Origin: Mytilus californianus
Taxonomy: Eukaryota > Mollusca > Bivalvia > Mytilida > Mytilidae
Assembly: GCF_021869535.1 (NCBI RefSeq)
Contig: NW_026262648.1
Span: 2,170,001 to 2,234,000 of the forward strand
DNA length: 64,000 nt
Direction of reading: 5' to 3'
The number at the start of each line of letters is the position of its first letter. Position 1 is the first letter of the stretch. Made by a program: the position numbers and the translations under genes. Shown piece after piece: positions 31,078 through 44,475 of this stretch. Under the pieces are notes generated by a model. It worked only from the letters and a program-made list of their open reading frames with translations, searched no databases and was not told where the DNA came from.

Positions 31078-31389
31078 ATAAAAAAACTCAACAGCATAAT
31101 GCAATTATTATAGTCATAATCGATTAAATATTCAAACATAGCGAGCTAGTTGACGATACATGATGGTATATTCAGTTATTTATCATTACATTTTATTGAT
31201 TTCATGTACAAAGTGTATATATAATAAAGCATCTAAATGGAGTTTTTACATTTTTTTTCATTTCAAAATAAATGAAATTATTCAATTCATTAGACAAATT
31301 TACATTCAAATAACTAAATCAACAATTTTTCTTTATTTGTTATCAATTGAATTGCAAAATTGATTCTTTTGAAATGTTGAATACATAAA

Positions 31390-32165
31390 AAATGTTGAAA
31401 GGTAATATGCTAGATGTATGCTGGGGTGTGATGATATGATTGATGCTATAAATTTTCTGTTTGAAAACATTTATGTACGTTTCGGCAATAAAGTTTATCG
31501 ACAGATTGTATGTATTGATATGGGTACCAATTGCACCCCTTTAATAGCAGACTTGTTCCTGTACTGTTATGAATCACATTTTTAGCCTAAATCAGTGAAG
31601 ACCCGTCTTAATTCCATTTGATTAATAAACTCAACAGCACTTTATCTTGATGATATTTTTTCGTTAAATAATCAAGAGTTTCTAAATATACTTCTGAAAT
31701 TTACCGAAAGGATCTTACCTTAAATTAATCAAATATAAAAGGCAATAACTGTCCTTTCCTAGATTTTATATATATCAATTTTACGGGAGAAATACTACAC
31801 TATAATATACGACAAAAGGAACGAATAATTCGCTCCCTATTTTTAATTTTCCTTTTTTGGACGTCGATGTGCCTTTGGTACCATCTTACTTATATCCCAA
31901 CTCGTTCTATATGCCCGTTTCTCAAGTTACGTTTTGAATTTTAAAGAACGTAATTTATGTATTTGTGGTACATTATTGAGTCAAGGGTTTCGTTACCACA
32001 AATTACGTAAAACTTTTACTACATCCTTCCATAGATAGAAAGATTTGGTTATGAAGTTGTACATGTAGAAAGCTTGTTACAAATGGGATAGCAGATCCTA
32101 AATCTTACGGTGATTTTTTTCATCGAGTCCGTAAATTTAGATGCGATCTGGGTAAACACCTGGGG
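31390..32165 (+). pseudogene. decayed reverse transcriptase fragment
   Basis: Across stops and shifts I read FGNKVYRQIV, then MGTNCTPLIADLFLYCYESH (about 31480-31585), then ALYLDDIFSLNN (about 31635-31670) with the Y-x-D-D catalytic motif of reverse transcriptases. A decayed form of the region also seen at 4000-4330 follows. I believe it is the same retroelement family (Penelope-like or related). It is inactivated by multiple stops. Confidence 0.75.
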
Positions 32166-32684
32166 TGATCTCAGGTGCTCAGTGTAAGCAGATCCGGCTT
32201 CACACGTGACACGCGTCGAGTTACTCCTATAAAATACGTTGATAAGTTTAAATAAACTGATAATACATCACGCAATAGCAGACTCTTGTAAAACCCTGAG
32301 ACATTTCCAAATTCTAGACCATCGGCCATGTAAAAGTTTCTAACCCTGAAACCTGACCGAAAGTGAAGTTTTTCGTGACAAATGATAAACGAGACTGTGA
32401 CTTGTATAAACAACACGAACATTGAAAAATTAAACGAACACTAAGAACAACAATTATTACTAAAGTAAAAGCACTATAAACCCCTTTAAAACAATACAAG
32501 GTGTGATCTCAGGTGCTCCAGAAGGGTCTAGCAGATCATGCTCCACATGTTGCTCATGAAAGTACAACCGGGAGATAAGTGTCATTTGCTCTCTGATCTG
32601 TAATTTGTGTTTTTTTGTGTTTTTGTTAGGGTTTTTATGTGCCTTGTTTAAATCGGATGAGTTAAGCCATTTCAACTGCCTTTG

Positions 32685-33050
32685 ATAGTATATGCTTATG
32701 TTGTACTGTTACACCACTTTTCCTGGTTAGGGGTAGGGTTTGACGTCAGCAACATGTTCAACTCCGCCACATTCTGCATGTGCCTGTACCAAGTCAGGAA
32801 TCTGTAACATAGTGGTTGTCGTTTTTTCTGTATATCATTTTTGTTTTTCCTTATTGCTTTTTACATAAATAGGCTGTTAATTTTCTCGTTTGAAATGTTT
32901 TACTTTGTCATTTAAGAACCTTTTATAGCTTACTATGCGGTATGGGTTTTAATCATTTTTGAAGGCCGTGCGGTGACCTATATTTGTTAATTACTATGCC
33001 ATTTGGTCTATGGTGGAAGGTTGTCTCATTGGCAATCCTCATTTCTTACT
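32685..33050 (-). repeat. family A dispersed element
   Basis: Minus orientation. It contains 'gtgcctgtaccaagtcagga', 'tataggtcaccgcacggcct' (reverse complement) and, at its plus-strand right end, 'gttgtctcattggcaatcct'. Confidence 0.75.
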
Positions 33051-34924
33051 TTTATATTAAAGAAGTTCTAAATACTTTAAGTATGCCTTTAAAGGGATTG
33101 ATCGTACCTGATGAAGATTGTTCAGGAATTCGTGTCATACGTTAATAGTTTATACATATAATGACATGCACTAGTAAATCAATTTTAATCTGAAAATCCC
33201 TTAATCGACCGAAGAACTAATCTATAAGTTATTTTAAGTCTTTCGATCAATTTTCAGACTTATCACAGTATAGTTAGTACTGTTCTTACTATTCGCATGC
33301 AATCAATCAAGATATGCTTAGTCTATGTTCAGTAGTTGTAATTTGCCTATACACATTAACACCATACTGAATTGTCTCAAAAGCTACTACACATTACTGA
33401 ATTCTCTGCAAGCGATTTTCCTGAACAGTACTGATTTAACTGCAGTCGATGCATCTAAAAATTGCATAAAGACTAAGCATGTCTTATTAATCTATTGTTC
33501 ACACAAGTGATGTTTTCTTTGCATTTACCAGAATCTTATCTTCTGATCTATAAAAAAAACAATTGTGTCCTATTCCCGATTTGACATTGTAAGTGGGAAT
33601 TCGCATGGCGGTTTGTACATGCATAACAGGAGACGCATTCGGATGCCCACAGTTTCTTATTTACCCTGATTTGTATATTTTAAATGGATATTTGAGATTT
33701 TGAACATAAAAGTAAACCTTTGTTGCTTCTAATCTATATTACTGGTACTAGATTGAGTCGCACCTGTAGACATGATTGTAAGTGACTAAGAGGGTTTGTT
33801 GATGTGATTGATATTTTAATCATTTGGTCTCGAGCGTACTTATCGTACACACTGGAATTTGAAGTGGAATGATATTTCTTGAATTTAAATAACTTTACTG
33901 TACACGAAGTGAACTTGTCCTTTCCTAAGAGTGACATATTTTTATCCCTTCATGTTTATTGGATATTATATAAAAGTGATTTCTTATCGTATGACCGTAG
34001 GGATCATGGATGAGTCATTGTTGAATAAATATGTTGTTCAATGACTATCACATATGGAATTCCTGAAATTTAAATGAAGATAATACTAAGATATACTTGC
34101 ATATCATATACCTACGAATAAGCTGTTTATACTGCATTAATTTTTCCTAATTGGACATTGAATGATGACATCTAGGGGTTCACATAAACCCTTTGAAAAG
34201 CTCTGAGTTATCATTAGTCTAGACAAGTTGCTATTTAAACTCCTCATTTGCTATTATCAAACATCAAGCTGTACATGAGATAAGGCAAATGGCTATTTGG
34301 TCAATTTTTGAATGTTTGTTCTTTTGACTGTATAAGGTGTATAAATACTGCAATGAACATGAGTAGATTCTGAGTAACAACTCTTCAGACGGGTTCGAAG
34401 GTGATATATGTGTGGATTAATGATTTCTTTAATTTGCCAAAGTCTGAATACAAGCCTATAGAAAATTTACACTTGTGAACATTTTGATGCCTGGTTTACC
34501 CTCGAATTAACACCAATAAAAGTACCTGCTTTCACGGCTTTTGTTTGTGGATCACATAAGGTCCTTCTTTTAATTAAATAAAAAGGATGTAAAGATATTT
34601 CTTAAAATAACAGATGTCGATACCAAATTGCAGAGTTTTGAGCGATACAGGGATAGAAAATTGATTTTGACCATTCGTTATGGATGCCAATCCGGAAAAG
34701 CGCTTTCGACGCACAAAATTTATCTAGTGTTATTTCCATTTTAAAAACTGTTTTCGTCGTTTTATGTCATTACATGCAATAAACTATAAATACAGGGACA
34801 TTAAAGATAACGATCAATGAAATATAAACTTTATAAATGTTATATTTATATTTTATTTTATTCAAGAAAAATATTCTATTTTAAACACAAAAACACAAAA
34901 AGCAATCGATATTTCATGATATTA
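33051..34924. other. no gene seen
   Basis: AT-rich, apparently unique DNA. Small ORFs of 61-67 codons near 33325 and 33734 have no recognisable content. Confidence 0.5.
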
Positions 34925-35160
34925 CAATAAGGGTTAAACGTTCCCAGACATGTTTAACCCCGACACATTCTGTATGTGCCTGTCACAAGTCAGGAGCATG
35001 TAATTAAGTGGGTGTCGTTAGTCGTTGTCTATCATAATTATATTTTCGTTTATTGTTTTGTACATGCACCAGGCCGTTGGGTTTCACCTTTGAATTGTGT
35101 CACATTATGTCATTTCTAGGTCTTTTATAACTTACTATACGGTTTGCGCATTGTTGAAGA
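34925..35160 (-). repeat. family A dispersed element, fragment
   Basis: Minus orientation. The plus strand shows 'atgtttaaccccgacacatt', 'gcctgtcacaagtcaggagc' and '...cttactatacggtttgcg'. Confidence 0.65.
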
Positions 35161-37984
35161 TCTATGATGTATTTCATATTGACATAAATAAGATCGATGT
35201 TTTTTATATACACCAAAGAGACAGTAATTCAATTATAATAAAAGTTAAGTTTGTTACATCCAATATCTAAAGAATAATTTCGATGAAAATCCTGGGTACC
35301 TTTTGTCCAGGAATAGAACTTTTTATCCCCGTGGCATTTATTCAAAGGATCACAATTTGGAGTATCTTAATGAATTACAACATATTTGAGACTATTAGTG
35401 ATTTGTATCTATGAATAAGTTTATGAAAATAAATTTAGTTAGTACCAAGAAAGTGTGATATGATCTTTCAACACAGAAAAGTATATCCGAAATCATCACC
35501 CAGTATGATAAATGTCACAATAAGGGTAGAAAATGAAAATAATACCGTTTTGATAAATCCTTTATGAAGTGACAAACTTATACTGCATTCTTACTTACTT
35601 ACTAAATGATTTTGACTTTTATCTTTCATACTTTATTTTTTTCTTTTACAGATGTAAATACTATATCTGAAGCAATACCTTTTTAATAAATGTTTCATAT
35701 TTATCAAGGATATGTAAAAATATCAATTTTCCATGTTGATTGGTCAGTGAGAGGTTTCGCTAGCTATTAAACCAGGTTTAATCCACCATTTTCTACACAA
35801 GGAAATGCCTTTACTAAGTCAGGAATATGACAGTTGTTTTCCATTCGTTTGATTTTGCCATTTCAAAAAGGACTTTCCGTTTTGAATTTTCCTTTGAGTT
35901 CGGTATTTTTGTTATTTTACTTTTAACGTATGGTGATGAACCATGAATGTATATGGCAATCATCAATTGTGTGTTTGTGGTTATTCATATATACGAATTC
36001 AGGCATAAATATGTCAATGATGTGAAATCAACAATTATGAAATAAAAAATGAATATCAAAAACTATTTCTGCGTGATCGTATTTGATATATACCGGTGAT
36101 CCGCTTTGCTGCATACTGATACTTTATAATATACTGCGAGTGACAATATGAAACTTGTAGAGAGTTGAAAGGTGCTTCATATTGTGTAGAGCAGCTGATA
36201 TTGAACAATATCAATAAGATGAAAATCTGAAAGTAGATTTTTGTGTGTGTTTTTTCATAAAAGAAACAATATATTTTCCTAATTCACTAGAAGACTTGTT
36301 GTCTGCTCTTTGGTCGGGTTGTTGTCTCTTTGACATATTCCCCATTTCCATTATCAATTTTATTTTTATTGATAATACCAGGTAAAACGTATCGACGTAG
36401 ATTCAATCATAATGACGTTGGTGTTAAGTCCGGGTAAAGATAGTTAACCAGGGTTGATAAATTTGGTGTCACAAAGACGTGATATGCGATTGTATATGGA
36501 GCTTAGCAGATAACTGCATGCAAAGGGAAGAACAATAAGTCTATATAAAATATGTTGTAGACGATAAGGATGCATGAGCCTAGAAATTAAGAAAAAAACA
36601 TTTTGCAAAGAATGTATTAATGGAGAAAAAAACACGGAAACCCTATTATATATATAAAACCTTCATGTAAACAAACTGGAAAACTGAGCAAATTGAAAAA
36701 CAAAACAAAAACAAGAAAGGAATATAAAAGAAAAAGCCGGTGGATAAAAGGAAAATACTAACATATGGCCTTGTCATGGTATTCGATGGAACAACACATT
36801 GTATATCTTTATGAGATGAACTTTAGTTGTAGATCAAGACCCAAAACTTAATACACATGTTCTAAAGCAGTTTGTTAGGTAGCAATTGATAACTATGGTA
36901 TTGCAAATATTTTACACTTGTTATATCATTTTTAATGATTGCACCAAGATCAATTAATGCTCATCAGACCATGACAAATAAATTCAAAATGCCATTCACT
37001 GGGCCTATATGTATCTCCAAAGAAAACGGAATGCACTTGTTTTGTTTTAGAATATTGATGCATTTCCGTTGATACTATAAAGATAGAGAAACGTTTGTTT
37101 AAGAGGAAATTGTTTAAATTCAGGAGACTATTTTATGTCTCACTTGATTGAACGTTCTACTTCTTTTCAGAAGCTGTCATACCATGTCATGCAATTTCAG
37201 TTTTAATATAACCTAGCAATGTTTGATGTCCTAATGAATTGTGGAGTTTCATTCTTAATTTATGACGACATTTTCACCTAGATCGTTTTGTAGATTACAT
37301 CAAACTAGTTTATTTTGCTGCAATTTTCAGACTGCACTTTCAAATGAAACTTATATTGCTTTCTTCAAGCTGATCTTATAGTGATGGACTGAGGTATATG
37401 GGGGTAAAAACATAGAGAGCAGAAAAAAACTCATCAAAGATACCAGTATTAAATTTGTCACGGCAGTCAGACGTTTCGTCTACATAATGTCGCAACAAAT
37501 AAATAAAAGTTGAACTCAAAAGCATTTAAGAATTTGAGGAGCATTATTCGATAGGTCATTTCAAATACGGCTAAGGCCAAATATACATAGGGTAGAAAAG
37601 CCTCACTGTTTCGATTGATATAAACATTATAAAGAGAAAATAAATATCAATGAAAACGGATCTTTTTTTAGTGTGATAATTTGTATGATTAATGCAAAGA
37701 TGATCTCCAAAGGGCAAAAAAAAATTGAAAGTAATACGAAGCTTATGAAAAAAGCTTACTTATCATTCTGTCAAATCGGTATTGTCATATACTATATCTT
37801 ACTCTCTTTCTCGTTATCAGATGAGAAGTTTTGCTTATTTGTACAACATACAGGTCGAGATTTAATACTTTTACTTAACCAATCACAGTAGAAGATAACT
37901 ATTCACGAATGAGAGGAATTGTGGGAAGGCATTCTCGCGTAATAATCAATAATGGTCATCAAATCGGTTATGTGAATTGGAAAA
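35161..37984. other. no gene seen; dispersed fragments
   Basis: Contains a 'tttgaattttcctttgagtt' element near 35810-35960 (related to 52480-52590) and a family B fragment at 36296-36365 on the minus strand. The rest is AT-rich without coding evidence. Confidence 0.5.
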
Positions 37985-38215
37985 TGAGGGTTTATTGGAT
38001 AGGAACAGAAATTTTGCCTTTCAGCAGACCACCTACGAACCCCTCAAAGAGTTGTGGCAAGTGTTCTTAACGTGCAGAGAGCGTGGCATTCTCCCTACAC
38101 TAGGCATCAGATTTAACGTTCCCATTCTGACCAGACGTGACTGCGTATTTATACATCCCGCACAGCCAAACGGACGCCTAACTTTGGAAAGGGTTTTATT
38201 GTAGGTCGGATGAAG
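37985..38215 (+). repeat. dispersed element, family C
   Basis: 'cagaccacctacgaacccct', 'gttcttaacgtgcagagagc' and 'cccgcacagccaaacggacg' align well with 16870-17065. A 75-codon ORF here is the repeat translated. The homologous ORF is broken in the other copies. Confidence 0.75.
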
Positions 38216-40994
38216 AACAAGTGGAAAGCTAGTTGAAAGTCAACAACAACTAATTTAAAAAAAAACATGTAATTAGGAATAAAATGTCAGGGTTTTCAGC
38301 CTGTTGAGGTTCATTCATGTATTCGTTGATAGAAGTCAAATGATCTGAATCAAAGTTCTAGTTTTAAGTTTCTATATAAGGTGAATTATAATGACATACA
38401 ATTCTATCCAATACTCCATTCACTAAGGATGATAGACTAGTGTACAAATGACTTTTGATAATTAAAGAGTTTTGACGACTTCACGTGCATCTTGCTTATT
38501 ATTTTGTATTTTTAAAAAAAAATACTTGTGAAAAAATTATGTGTAGGCACGTGCCTAAAGTGCCTAACGGCACCCTGAATGTATTTTGTATGTTATATTT
38601 CTTAACAAGTTATAGAAATGATTAGCCCCTTAGAAAGCCAAATGATGCATCAAATTATAAAATGTATATCTATCAAAATGTTATGTATGGTATTTCATAT
38701 AAATGGAGTGCAGTAAGGGATACATGACTGTACTAAAAGGTTATTGTATCACTTGCACAAACACATACAAACTCACAATGGTGCTCATATAGTTTTAATG
38801 TTTTAAATTGATAATTTCGATTATATTTTTTCCATAAGTAGGTTTAATTCGTCAAAGTACTGGATACTGACAAACTTTTGACATGTTTCAATTTATATAA
38901 GGTATATCTGGTTCACCAGAAGTATTATATACCGTACATGTAAGGCCCTTTTGATATCAATTGTTATTTTGTTTATGTTCATCAAAAATTATGAGCCATG
39001 ATTAGGAATTTAAAAAAGCCTGTTTTGAAGGCATTACATCAACACATGTAGATTATTGATATTTTGCAATACATTATTGTTATTTATTGTCCTTTTAATA
39101 ATAACTTATAAATCTTTCGTAGGTGTTTTCACTAATGTTATTTCACTCATTTTGACAAACAGAAGTTCTGAAAGATTATTTTCCCCTCATTCATCAATAC
39201 TTTATAGTTAAGTATTTCATGTGCTACAATCCTATGAAACATTTCAGAACAAAATATGCTGACATCGCAATGGTATTATAGACAAAACAAAATGATTTGA
39301 TATTAATACTATTGTATTATAAATGTTTTTCTAATCCGTTTTAGAATTTCATACGTTCATTACATTATAATCAAGACAGCTGTATACTTAAAAAAAACAT
39401 AGTGAAAACCATACTTTAATATAGCTGATCGAAAAAGAACAAGACATTGCTCGATAATTCTAAACTATTCCCATGTACTTTTGTACTTTGTTTTACGTAT
39501 GAACACATTCATACATTGAAGTTGATTTGAAACTTAGATAAAAACTATACTTTGGCAAGAAACAAATGAAAGGGCATCGATTGCTTTAAAATGAATAAAA
39601 CGCACTTTATGTTTTTCTAAGATGAATACTTAAAGAGAAGAATCTGAATACTATGACAAACAATGCCCAGGTTGAGACATCACAAAGTACAGTTAACATT
39701 GTTGTTCTCTCTTGTTCTATTTTCTTCAACAATAGTACAAATCTTGATCATATAGATGAAGAAAAAAATCAGAAATGTCAAGACAAATAACTTGTTAGAA
39801 CATGTTTCAAACAAAATATGAATCTACATACGTTAAGAGCAAAAGTCCATATGTAAGTATATTTCAAGACTATTCATTTAAAGGATTGAATTGTTTGTCA
39901 GAAATATGACATTGTTCTCTCTCATTTTAATTTTCAGATATTTTAAGAGAAAAACAAATGATTTTCATCATCTTTTTCTTAACCATGTTAACACAAAGAA
40001 GTTTCAATTCAATTGTCGAGTTGATCTAATAAAGAGGTCCGTTCCATTCCCAGACAATACACTTACAATTTGTCTCAATTTACATGATTGTTTGAATATC
40101 AAAAATACTTTACCGAAACTAATATACAATTATTTTAATTATTTGAAATTGAGAAATATTCTTCAGCAGCATTTTAAATCATTTTCAAATAAGCATGGAT
40201 ACAGAGAACGATTGTGTAAAGAATTTTCCCTATATGTTTTAGCTTTTAAAAACACATTTACTCAAATAAAACAAATTAGTTGAATAAACCCGTATGATAC
40301 CTAAATTTGCTTGCATCACATGCGCCTCTGATCACGACAGACGGGCACGTCATAACCAAAAGTCTTGAAAGTAACAAAAAAATTAATCGTTTGAGAGCAT
40401 AAAATCTATAAGAGCCTTAACAGAACCGACGAAACTGTCCATACTTGGTTTGGTTTAGTATTTTTTTTCCTGTTTAAGGCACTCATTTGTCAAGTTCAAA
40501 GTTGCATCTTCCAAATTGATTGCTTCAAGATTTTCAATATTTATTTGTCTTTAATCAGTAACATTTTTCAAATACAGAAAATCTTTTCAATATAAATTTG
40601 TTGGATAACATTGGTGTCACAAAATCCAACAGCCAAGCAATACAATCAACTCAGAAAAAAAAATGTATAAGCAAATATACGGTCTTCAACAATAAGGTGC
40701 GCATGCTTTAAAAAAATCTATAAATGTATCAAAGTCAAATAAGATCACCTTAGCAAATTTGATAAAAATTATCAAAGATCTGATGCTTATTATAACACCC
40801 TTCTTGTAAATAGGTTTTAATCATTATTCAATCTTTAGACAAAGGAATGAATTAATCATTACATAAATGCTTACCTCAAAATCTCTAATGTCACGAGCAA
40901 ATAATTGTCAACTAGACACAACTAAATAAATAAAACCATATGTTCTTGATTAATCTAACAAAGTTCGATTTCAACTGTTCAACAAATAAGAATA
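38216..40994. other. no gene supported
   Basis: AT-rich DNA. The 130-codon ORF at 39891-40283 is the longest non-repetitive ORF between the two genes. Its translation is unremarkable (Phe/Asn/Lys-rich), without domain, signal peptide or coding bias, and I leave it unannotated. Confidence 0.45.
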
Positions 40995-41350
40995 AAAGAA
41001 TAATAGAAAAGGGTGTGGTATGATTGCCAGGGAGACATCTAACAAAAGAACACAGAACATTGACATAAACATTTATAGGTCACAGCATGACCTGCACCAA
41101 TGTGAAAACCCCATATAGTATAGTACGCTAATAAAAAAATCAGGAATGACAAAATGTGAAAAAATTCAAAGTAAAACACTAGCTGATATATGCTCAAACA
41201 ATTAATAATAACAAATATGGCACACAGCAACTATCACAAGCCACTGAACCACAGGGTACTGACTTCCGATAGGCACATACAGAATGAGGTGGTGTTAAAC
41301 ATGTTTGTGAGTGCTCAACTCTTCCCTAACTTTGGACAGTGATACAAAAG
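40995..41350 (+). repeat. family A dispersed element
   Basis: 'ggtgtggtatgattgccagg' through 'tgaggtggtgttaaacatgt' to 'ctaactttggacagtgat'. Confidence 0.75.
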
Positions 41351-42964
41351 CACAACACACGAACAGCATGAACAAATCAATTTGACAGGGTTTGACTCAT
41401 CAAATCGACACGAGGCACATCAAAAAACGAAACGAACAAAAAACACAAGTTCCGATTTAAGAGTATTCACAGTTATTAGAAGCAAATTCAAAGCTAATGT
41501 CAATTAATAAATAAACCAAGACTAATATACTAATTACAGCACATCGTACTGAGTTGGTGTTAAGACTTCTCTTTTCTTGTTAGGTTTTATTTAAAGCTTC
41601 CCGTTTGAAACTGAAATATATAAATCTAGAACAGGACAATCGTTGTTCTCTATCTTAGATGTATCCAAAGTCGGTTTCCCTTAGGTTAATTTCAGCAGTA
41701 TGCAATGCAATGAAATAAGAGCATTCTTGATAATCAAAAGCAAAATATATGATCAAGGTCACAATAAGTGTTACTAGAGATTCCCAATCAAATGACTTTA
41801 CTCGACATAACCGACCTAACTCAACGTACTTCGTCCTATTGCATTGAAGCATGACGGAGGGGAGCATACACTAAATGCATTTTTTGCTCTTTCGACACGC
41901 ATTTTTTGCTGATATAGACTAAATGTAAAAATCAACCCCAACTACTTTTTTTAATCTTTAAATATTTTGTTATTAAATTTGATTTTAATTATTAATTAAG
42001 TTTTGAATATTTAATAATAAAAACTATATATAATATTAAATTTACATTTTATGTTTATTATATAATTTAAAAGCAGTGTTTTGTAAATGTCGGCATTTGA
42101 TGTCCGTCTGTCATCAAATTTCGGTTATGATTTAGTTAAGAGAAGAACCATGAACACAAGGCAAAATCATTATAATAAATATGCATAGAAATAAAGGAAT
42201 ACTTGAAGTGCAATTATATACAAATTAATAAATGGTTTATGCATCAGAAGATTATATAAATTTAACAGTAAAATGTAAATAGATATGGTATAGGCAAATT
42301 TTAATTGAAAGGCCAAGATTTTGAAAATTTTGAATAACGGAAAGTGGTAAACTAGATAAGAGCAAAAATAATGTCATACAATTGTGAAACTATAAGTCAA
42401 ATAGACAAAATGATCTTTCTGCTTTAAAATTTATTATTCAGAAAAAAAACATTCTTTTTAAATTTTGATGTAAGAAATCGTTTGTTGAAATCTCAGAATA
42501 TGATAAAGATTCTTTAAAAAAAGTCATTGAATTTTAATTTCAATCTAGTGAGGTAGCTATTTAAGATGCTTGGGTAGCAATTTGAATGTAGAGAACATAA
42601 TTATAATAAAATAACCTCTTCATCTTATACATTTATGGAAAAAGGGTAGCTTGTTTGAATCTAACCAATCTTACACAATGCTCAAGCGAGCGCTTACTTT
42701 GGAAGTATACTTATATTCGGCTACACTAGCGGGGTTGATTTTTTATTTTCTTCGGTATAACTTCAATTTACTCAATTTTCTTTGTAATATATATATATAT
42801 ACATGTACTATCCTGCTCATTATTATCCCATGATGTGTGCTAAACACTCAAGCATTTTACATTGCAATGAGTACAAAGGGTGATAAATTTTAATATATGC
42901 AGCCTCCTCCATTTATAACAGCTGCTTCCTTTGAAACTTAAATAAGAAATAAAATAAAACAACT
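41351..42964. other. no gene seen
   Basis: Very AT-rich DNA, with runs such as 41940-42070 almost free of G/C. It has an (at)n run near 42788. No coding evidence. Confidence 0.5.
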
Positions 42965-43263
42965 GTTTGCGTTATTTCGCAAAGGTTTCCGTTATATCGC
43001 AAAGGTTTGCGTTATTTCGCAAAGGTTTGCGTTATAATGCAAAAGGTTTGCGTTACAAACCTTTGCGTTATAACGCAAACCTTTACCTTGCGTTACAAAC
43101 CTTTGCGTTATAACGCAAACCTTTACCTTGCGTTACAAACCTTTGCGTTATAACGCAAAAGGTTTGCGTTATAACGCAAATGTTTGCGTTATAACGCAAA
43201 GGTTTGCGTTATTTCGCAAAGGTTTGCGTTATAACGCAAAGGTTTGCGTTAAAACGCAAACAT
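42965..43263. repeat. array of ~20-bp palindromic units
   Basis: The unit 'ggtttgcgttataacgcaaa' contains the perfect palindrome TTTGCGTTATAACGCAAA. About 14 copies and variants (some 'gcgttatttcgc') fill the stretch. Blocks of reversed appearance, separated by 'cctttaccttgcgttacaaa', lie in the middle. The array could form many alternative cruciforms. Confidence 0.9.
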
Positions 43264-44144
43264 AGGAAGAAATATAAAAAAAATAAAAACGTGTGGCGCT
43301 AATACGCTTCCGTACGAATGTAAAAGGTGTACGCGACTAACTTTTTTTTAAAAATTATTTTACTATAATTTAATTCAAGATAATTTGACGTGAGCAGAAA
43401 TACATATCATTGATACATTTATCAAATAGTACTTTTTAGTCTTTATCTATAATAATGCATGGGACGAGGTTTTTGTCCATGTATACCTAAACGTGCATTC
43501 GCAGATACAGGGGGAGAGGGCGTACTCCCCCTTTCGATCGCCAAATAATTTTGAAATCTCACGTTTTCTACGTTATCTATACAAATGTTTAGAACAAAAT
43601 CGTCAACATTTTTGTTCGCGTTGCTCCGCTCGGCAGTATAAATTCAATTATCGGGAACTACGCCCTTTTTTAAAATATCTTGGATCCGGCCATAATCATA
43701 AATTGTATAACACAAACAAAAATTAAATGATTGTCGTTTGACTTTGATAAATACGTTTTAAAAACAACAATGTTTGAATATTAGACATCTCGCACGGGAT
43801 TTAAAAGTTTAAGGCTACATACTGATGTGGATTTTTTCCTGGATTTAGAGCTCACTTAACACGGAATTGTGATACTGGCGTGTAATCTAATGGACACATA
43901 TTCTTGTTTCTGATGTTTCTCTTAATATAAATATTCATTTATTAAGTTATATATAATTCCACTAACAAATAATCATGTATCTTTTACTGATGAATTATCA
44001 TTACATTTTATAGAAGCTACATATAATCTACTATACAGTTATGAACACTAATGGTCCTACCGACACTCTGTGCTTTTGACATGACACAAGGTCTTGCTTT
44101 TCTAGAGTGTGTATGGATTGTTTTACTTAATTTGTGATATGTAC
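43264..44144. other. no gene seen
   Basis: Contains a locally GC-richer patch (43490-43690) with a 77-codon ORF of no recognisable family, probably a mobile-element remnant ('ttgttcgcgttgctccgctc'). Confidence 0.4.
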
Positions 44145-44475
44145 AAAAGATGTAGTATGATTGCCAATGAGACAACTCTTCACTAGAAACCAAATGACAC
44201 AGCAATTAACAACTATAGGCCACCGTACGACCTTCAACAATGAGTAAAACCCATACCGAATAGTCATCTATAAGAGGCCACAAATGACAAATGTAAAACA
44301 ACCATATCGATAAAGCTAACGGCCTAACTAATGTACAAAAAAAATGAACGAAAGCACAGCAACAAACGATAACCATTGAATTACAGGCTCCTTACTTAGG
44401 ACAGTCACATCCATACATAATGTGGCGGGGTTAAACATGTTAACGGGCCCTCTTACCTGGGACAGTGGTGTAACA
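44145..44475 (+). repeat. family A dispersed element, near full length
   Basis: 'gatgtagtatgattgccaat' ... 'aactataggccaccgtacga' ... 'ggctccttacttaggacagt' ... 'cttacctgggacagtggtgt'. Confidence 0.8.

Noticed and set aside
39891..40283. 130-codon plus-strand ORF
   Set aside because: Compositionally ordinary AT-rich translation, no domain, signal peptide, splice context or nearby gene evidence.
42965..43263. Possible CRISPR-like array of repeats and spacers
   Set aside because: Units are contiguous palindromes without unique spacers, in a eukaryotic genome.
43493..43726. 77-codon ORF in a GC-richer patch
   Set aside because: No recognisable family; likely mobile-element residue.
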